A program made the translations under genes and the position numbers. Source: Filobasidium wieringae (taxonomy: Eukaryota > Basidiomycota > Tremellomycetes > Filobasidiales > Filobasidiaceae). Taken from it: 64,000 bases of DNA. Location: positions 1-64,000 of the forward strand of contig BCIV01000008.1 in the NCBI GenBank assembly GCA_001600055.1, read 5' to 3'. The notes under the pieces are model-generated. The model made no database searches. It was given only the letters and a program-made list of their open reading frames with translations, and had not been told where the DNA came from. This document shows positions 58,503 to 64,000 of the stretch, in pieces (the stretch's first letter is position 1; each line of letters opens with the position of its first letter).

Positions 58503-61483
58503 CTACCGTAAGTGACGTAACCTTGCCCGACCCACTCGTTGTTTATATGTCTCGTGCTGTTCGCTACCTTGACAGCCCTTGGACACATGCAAGACTGTCA
58601 GACTTGGCCTACCGTGGGCACACGTGAACGGCAAGGCCGTAGCGGATAGGTCATTGATCAGATCCTGGCACCGAGAGAGGTCAAGAGCGTCGTTGAACAT
58701 GATCGCACCTGTCGCGCACATCAGTGAACAAAGATTCTTACACGCTGTTACATGAAGCTTACCACGGCATGCATTCGAGTTCATGTAATCTTGTAGCTCG
58801 ATTGGGCACCATCGTAAGACCTCGATGCAGTCCTTTGTTGGATGATCAGGTCGTAAGCCGTCTAAGAAAGCTTCCACCGCAGCGGGGTCCTCCATCAGGG
58901 AGTGAATGTATCGTTGAACGATCTTTTTAACTTGTTTCGGCTCAAACTGCAGGCGATTCCGTACGATCGAGGGAATCGAACCGATCATGCAGCATTTGGT
59001 CGATGAGCTTGTGTCTTTCCCATCGTCGTCTTGGATCTCAAATCCCCACCTCGCCAATATGTTCCGTATTGCAGGCAACAGTGATAGGGTCTCGCTGTCG
59101 TCTGGAGAAAGTACGAGGTCCTCGCTTCTCTCAAGCAGAAAACTCTTTTGTTGACCAAAGAGAAAGTCCCGACAGAGCTGATTTTGTAAGAATTCGACGC
59201 GCACGCGCTCATGCGCTGCGTGCTGGTCAATCGCGACGATAGCAGTTGTCGGTCGTGCACAACTAGCACCTTGGCTATATGACTCTGAGGGACCGCAAGC
59301 CAAACACTCAAGTGTTATATGACAAATAATGTACTTGAGATCGAACTGAGAGATCACTCGCGCTCGTCTCAAACAGTCTTTGTGAATAACGATGTCACGC
59401 AGCAGGCGCGCTTGTACATGTTCTGCCCCACCGATTTTGGCGGTGGACGTTTCAGCGCGTCTTGAGAACTACGGGGAGTGATTGTCAAGCAGTCCACTAT
59501 GATTCATACTAGCTCCGTACTGACCTTCGTAAGCTCGGTATTCCAGATGATAACAGGTCTTTTCTGGGCAAAAGATATATTGCACAATTCACTTCCTTCG
59601 ACTGAAGGTTGCAGATACGACGGATGTGATGTCTTGAGTTTCTCTCTGACCGTGGCGATCTCATTCTGAGCGAGAGTATGCGCTGCGGACAATCGGTCCG
59701 AGCTTGTAGTGTCCGGTATATATTGTCGCCCGGAACGAGAAGCAGGTGGATTGTCGGTAGTGCGAAGCAATTTTTTCACGATCATTCGCAAGGCGTCTTT
59801 GATCGTTGAATATCTCTGGGACACCAGTCATCAGTAGTGGGAATAACAATATTTTGGACTATACCGACTTGGGATGAGGCTAAATGGTTGCATGACCCCT
59901 GCCCTACATCGAGATTCATTGAGGTCATCTTGATTCGCAGGACGAACATGGGTCGTATCGTTTGCTGAGCAATTGCTGCGTTATGAGATAGGGTCAGATA
60001 GGACTAGAGCAAAGTATTGAAGCTTCGCATCTCACGTTCGGCCGGTGTCTGATACGTGGTAGGAGTAGATACCCGTCATGGAGGAATGGGGATGAGCTTT
60101 TGAAGGCACATCGTGCGTGTGATGCACGTCACCAAAACCTTCACCTTAACAGAATCGTTGAATGTTTCCTCTACCACCTCGTATAGATCGCACCTCTCCA
60201 GTTTGAGGCCGTTCATATCTGCAGATATTTTTGTTGTTTGAAAGGTCAGGTATAGTCGCTGAATGAAATTAGAAGGACACGTATTTCGAGAACAGGACTC
60301 ACAAATATATTGACGTGACTGGTGATCGCTCGACCATCAGCTTGGGTTTTTCAGCAGACACGCCACGCTCACTCTTGTCGCCACATCGACCTGTCCGATG
60401 ATTCCGCTGACCTTTATTCCCATTGATCCTGCTTGGTATGGCACGTGTGCTGTAATCAATTTGGAATTCTCCGATAGAGAAACGTCAATACCTATGTCTT
60501 TCACAGGCCGTCAGGTCCCGGATACTCACCTTTATCATATTGTCGCCAAAGATCTGTCTGTACAGCTTGAGTTCTGAAAGTGAAGCAGCGATATTCAGTA
60601 GGGTGGTATTCGTTGAGAGTGCATCAGTATTGTCCGTCTGGAGGGTAACAGTCAGCCCTTTGCCCGGGTTTCCTAGTGCGATTGTCTCTGCGATTGTAAT
60701 TATCGATCGCAATCGAGATTGACGACTACCGAAATTTCTTCGAACAGGAACCTAAACAACTAGTTTGCTCAATGATTGTTGAGACGGACATGGCCATACT
60801 AACTTTTGCGAAGATCCCTGTGACATGTACAGTTGTTCCGGAACTATCTGTATTGAAGTGCTGGATTTCACCGAACGACACCTGTCTCCCGTACTGTAGA
60901 TAGGAAACGTGTGGGACGTCAGCATGATCCTTCATTTTACCAGAATACTTGTACAATGAGTACCTCAATCCTCTTTCTCAGCGATTTGGCAGCGGACTTC
61001 CTTCGGCTTATGATTTCGAAGCAAGACATTTCCGCTATGGAAGCGAGCGCTGGAGGAAGTGAAGATCGGGTTATCCAGCCATCAGTTCAAAGGTCAACTA
61101 CTCTAGTTGTTTGAACAAAGTTTACCTTCACCTCGGTATCCAAAGGATCCCAAGGGCGTCAGGTCATGTGTTTGCAACGTTTTAGAAGTATCTAAGAGGT
61201 TGCAGGAAGTTAGCTTCCGGAAATAGGGGTCTTGTGAGCCTGCTTTTCTGGACGTGCAGTACCGCCTGCCTACTGCCTCGAGTTGTGACCCATCGATGCC
61301 TGCCCCATCGTCTTGAACTGTCAGAGACCATTGTTCTAGATTTAAATTGACCCGGATGTGATGGGCATTCGCATCCAGAGCGTTTTTCAGCAATTGTTCG
61401 ACAACGGACGCTAACGATGTTGTGTTTACTGAAGATCGTAAGTAAGCAGCGATGCCTGGGGGTAAGTTTTGAACTGGATTCAT
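58503..61483 (-). CDS. MLH3: DNA mismatch-repair protein MLH3 (MutL gamma subunit)
   Basis: Start at 61483 (MNPVQNLPPGIAAYLRSSVN). The GHKL ATPase N-terminus follows: VEQLLKNALDANAHHIRVNL, VQDDGAGIDGSQLEAVGRRY, TPLGSFGYRGEALASIAEMS, and later VSFGEIQHFNTDSSGTTVHV TGIF. After many short exons and a poorly conserved linker, the C-terminal endonuclease region has IVAIDQHAAHERVRVEFL (the DQHAx2Ex4E metal motif, intact), SNACRGAIMFNDAL with the ACR motif, and FTCAHGRPSLTVL. These features identify MLH3, which with MLH1 nicks DNA in mismatch repair and in meiotic crossover resolution. The residue at the usual catalytic Glu position of the ATPase is Gln30 in this reading. The gene has perhaps 10 or more exons; those between 59.4 and 60.9 kb were not fully resolved. 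Confidence 0.88.
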
Positions 61484-61903
61484 ATCATCAAGTTTAGCGA
61501 ACGGGATTATGGGTCTTGATATGAGGGAATGTAACAGTCCGCTCAACAGCTTCAAGACGGCTTTTTATCCGACGTAGGTTGCCGCGAAAGCATCCAGCAG
61601 ATGATTGAGCTCGAGCGGGAGTAACCTTAGACCTCGGACTTGACGTACACGTTGAGTTGTGATGACGTGTTGATAGTATGACGTGTCATCGGGTAGCAAC
61701 CGATGCACGTCACTTGCCGCTCGCTCCACTCTGCTCGACTTGCCAGTCAGATGTCACCGTTCTCCACTCTGCTACTTAGCTGTTCACCCGACTCGAGTGT
61801 AGAAACCAAAGCCAATCGTTGCGTGTAGCCATATCCACCTACTGCATTCACTTTGCAACCCAAGATCCCTGCAGCGAAAAATCTCACGGCTACACACGTC
61901 ACA
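61484..61903. promoter_or_regulatory. Divergent promoter with a cluster of TGACGT (bZIP/CRE-type) sites
   Basis: The 420-bp region between MLH3 and the reductase start contains TGACGTAC at 61641, TGACGTGT at 61663, TGACGTGTCA at 61679 and GCACGTCA at 61705. Four ACGT-core sites within 72 bp is dense and resembles binding sites for CREB/ATF-like bZIP factors. The cluster is nearer the MLH3 start (about 160-230 bp upstream) than the reductase start (about 190-260 bp). Function is inferred from motif only. Confidence 0.55.
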
Positions 61904-63244
61904 ATGTCAACTCAAAAATCAGTTTTGTTCCTCGGTGGTACTGGCTACTTAGGTTCAGCCGTGCTTTCACGCATGCTGGAAGTTTGTCCAGACCACTCTT
62001 ACACCGTTCTTACACGCTCGGATGAAAAGGCCAAGCTCATCAGCGAGCTCCGTCCCGATCAGGTTAAGGCTGTCACCGGAACCCACCAGGATTTGGAGCT
62101 GATGGAAAAGTTGGCTAGCGAGCATGATATCACCTACAACTGTGCCGATTCTGATGATGTGAGCGTGCTTGACTTCTCAGCATCACGAATTGACTCACCG
62201 CAATGATTGTCAATTCTTCTGAACTTCTCAGCTCGATCTCACCAAGGCTGTTCTCAAGGGCATGGCTAAGCGCAAAGCCTCGACCAGCCACAGACCTATT
62301 CTCATCCACACTTCCGGAACCGGTACTCTGGTCGATGTGAGTATACCGTCACCGTGATCGTCCTCACAATGATCCTCGGTGTCAAATCTAAACGCCTATT
62401 TGCACTGCTTCCTACAGGATGCCAGGGGAGCATATCCCACTGAGACAATATATTCTGACCTGCGAGCCAATCCTTCTGGTAAACCCCCCACTCTCGCTGT
62501 AGACTCGCTCCCACCAACTGCTTGGCACCGAAATGTCGACCTCGCCATCGTCGAAGCCGACCAAAGAGCAGAAATCCGTGCTTTCATCATCCTTCCTAGC
62601 ACCATTTTCGGCATCAACAAAACTGAAATCGCAAACAAGGGCATCGGTAACCCCCAAAGTCAACAGGTGCCCATGTTGATCAAGTTCGGAATTGATCGTG
62701 GACGTGCTGGAATGATCGGAAACGGATTGAGCATTTGGCCTTTCGTGCATATTTCTGATGTCACCGTGAGTTTCATACCACCATATAGGACGCCAGCGCG
62801 ACGGGAATCGCTGACTTTCCGCTCTGCAGGAATTATTCGTTAAAGTTTACGAGTATTCAGTGTCCGGTAAGAAAGGCAACCACGGGCCTCAAGGTTACTA
62901 CTTTGGAGAATCTGGAGAATTCACATGGTATGCAGTGACAATCAAGTCAAGCGGCCATGGTCATTTGGTGCTAACCATCCACTTTACGAAACAGGTTCGC
63001 ACTGTCTCAAACGATCGGTCGTTCGCTTGTTAGACACAAGGTTGCCCAAGAGACCGAGCCGACCCCGTTTACGGAAGACGAGATAAAGAAATATTTCGAC
63101 AATAGCTACTATTTCGGAACGAACAGTCGATGTCGAGCAGACCACTCTCGATCCATCGGTTGGAGACCTAGAAAAGATGCTGTGGACTTCTTTGGCGATG
63201 TGGAAGAGGAGGTTAAATTCACTTTGGCGAAGAGCAAGAACTAA
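61904..63244 (+). CDS. NAD(P)-binding epimerase/reductase (NmrA-like atypical SDR), 351 aa
   Basis: Five exons (61904-62158, 62232-62336, 62418-62765, 62830-62927, 62995-63244) sum to 1056 nt, giving 351 aa. The start MSTQKSVLFLGGTGYLGSAV has the GGTGYLG dinucleotide-binding motif of extended/atypical SDRs. A helix and strand with TRSDEKAKLIS follow, then the second acidic turn CADSDDLDLTKAVLKGMAKR. RPILIHTSGTGTLVD marks the fourth strand, and a region around IYSDLRANPSG and LPSTIFGINKT fits the substrate-binding half. The WPFVHISDVTELFVKVYEYS block is typical of NAD-dependent epimerase-like proteins (fungal NmrA/HSCARG relatives). No Tyr-x3-Lys pair is obvious, so it may be a sensor or atypical reductase. 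Cytosolic; no signal peptide. Confidence 0.88.
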
Positions 63245-63591
63245 ATATCTCCGAGAACCAATGAGCCGTCGCGCATTATTGTAGTCGTACCGCTCCACAT
63301 GTACAAATTCACATAAAGAACAAGAGTACTGGCAGCAAAGCGAGATAGAAAGTTGGTCAGCTTGAATGACCACGTAAAGGTTTGAGCGATTGAAACAATC
63401 CGGTTTGAAGGGTAAATGTGAAGGATACATGCACTACACGCACTAGACACACAAAGATGCACAGTTTCGATTTTTTTGGACGTCATCAAATCTTCTTGTG
63501 TTCAAACATGCAACCGTCTAAGAGTTCAACTGAACGCCATCCAGACGCCTTCAGGTTTTTTCCCTGGGACTCAACTTAGATGTAAACTTAG

Positions 63592-63641
63592 ACGGCTAGC
63601 TTTAGACGTGTCTAAACTTAGACGCACATACATCTAGCCGT
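63592..63641. repeat. Nested inverted repeat with TTTAGAC core
   Basis: Outer arms ACGGCTAG (63592-63599) and CTAGCCGT (63634-63641) are exact inverses. Inside lies TTTAGAC-GT-GTCTAAA (63601-63616), a perfect 7-bp palindrome with a 2-bp spacer. The sequence AACTTAGACG also occurs twice around it. A hairpin or a binding site is possible. Confidence 0.75.
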
Positions 63642-63697
63642 TCAGAACGCTGTTCGAACGCCTAGATTCCTATCAATCACATACATTATGAAGCATA

Positions 63698-64000
63698 TTA
63701 CAAGGTAGCCTTTGAGGAACTTGCTTCTTTGCTAGGGACGTTCTTCTGCTTCTCTGGGGACACAAGGTCGACCACCAAGTCCTTCCTGGTAGACGCCGGT
63801 TTGCTACTTGAACGGCTACTAGACTCGCCGCGATTCCACTCCCTTTCCCTTACCCTTCTTGCCCTTGTTTGCACGCTCTTTAAACGCCTGCTTGAACCGT
63901 GTCTGACTCACGTGCCGGTTCTTGGACCAGTCACCCACCAACATCTGCGTCTTGGTGGTGCTGGGATCTAAACGTGTACGTTTAGACAAGACAACAAGTC
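63698..64000 (-). CDS. Possible C-terminal part of a gene running off the right edge
   Basis: On the minus strand the segment from about 63971 reads DPSTTKTQMLVGDWSKNRHV followed by SQTRFKQAFKERANKGKKGK and ends at TAG 63819-63821. In a second frame the DNA just past it reads ESSSRSSSKPASTRKDLVVD then LVSPEKQKNVPSKEASSSKA and ends at TAA 63698. Both look protein-like (basic and Ser/Lys-rich), and a GTGAGT donor lies at the CAC-GTGAGT position within the first. They may be two exons, a frameshifted remnant, or chance. The window edge prevents resolution. I do not recognise the family. Confidence 0.3.
63967..63986. repeat. Perfect 9-bp-arm palindrome
   Basis: TCTAAACGT-GT-ACGTTTAGA is a perfect inverted repeat with 9-bp arms and a 2-bp spacer. 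It shares the TCTAAAC/GTTTAGA arm and the GT spacer with the palindrome at 63601, about 370 bp away. Confidence 0.85.

Overview
The window is nuclear DNA of a basidiomycete fungus, most likely a Tremellomycete yeast (Cryptococcus/Trichosporon side). The basis is family recognition and gene style, not a database match. Genes are tightly packed on both strands and broken by many 35-125 nt GT-AG introns, some with exons of only 7-9 nt. There is a secreted CPL1-type protein and a typical fungal housekeeping set. No rRNA, convincing tRNA, CRISPR array or complete transposon is visible. Most gene models below were built by reading the splice sites and checking that phases close on a stop. Where that was not done, the entry says so.

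Left part (1-11.3 kb): a left-truncated FAD monooxygenase and an FAH-family hydrolase (an aromatic/carboxylate catabolism-like pair), a 119-aa unknown protein, a DUF3500 protein, a 99-aa Dabb-domain protein, a 371-aa secreted CPL1-like protein, a gene-poor 1.7 kb, a doubtful small gene, and coproporphyrinogen oxidase (haem synthesis) with a long mitochondrial leader.

Middle (11.6-45.3 kb): a 1717-aa ABCC/MRP-type ABC transporter with 19 exons, phosphoacetylglucosamine mutase (UDP-GlcNAc and chitin precursor supply), a 90-aa secreted protein behind a 14-bp tandem repeat, an OPT oligopeptide transporter, condensin SMC4, the RbAp48/MSI1 histone chaperone, a large alpha/beta-hydrolase, mitochondrial ribosomal protein bL35m divergent from complex I NDUFB9, CLN3/battenin, and ribosomal protein S21.

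Right part (46.2-64 kb): the most unusual gene is a 982-aa DMSO-reductase-family molybdopterin oxidoreductase with a 4Fe-4S site and a cysteine Mo-ligand position. Eukaryotes very rarely carry this bacterial-type class, yet here it is split into 13 exons and has an extra C-terminal region. It is followed by a secreted yellow/royal-jelly-family protein, an LtrA-family membrane protein, a GCK-type STE20-like kinase, the mismatch-repair/meiotic protein MLH3, a 351-aa NAD(P)-binding reductase, and a right edge with nested inverted repeats around a doubtful open frame. The genes form no single pathway; apart from a few divergent pairs the order looks like ordinary fungal synteny.
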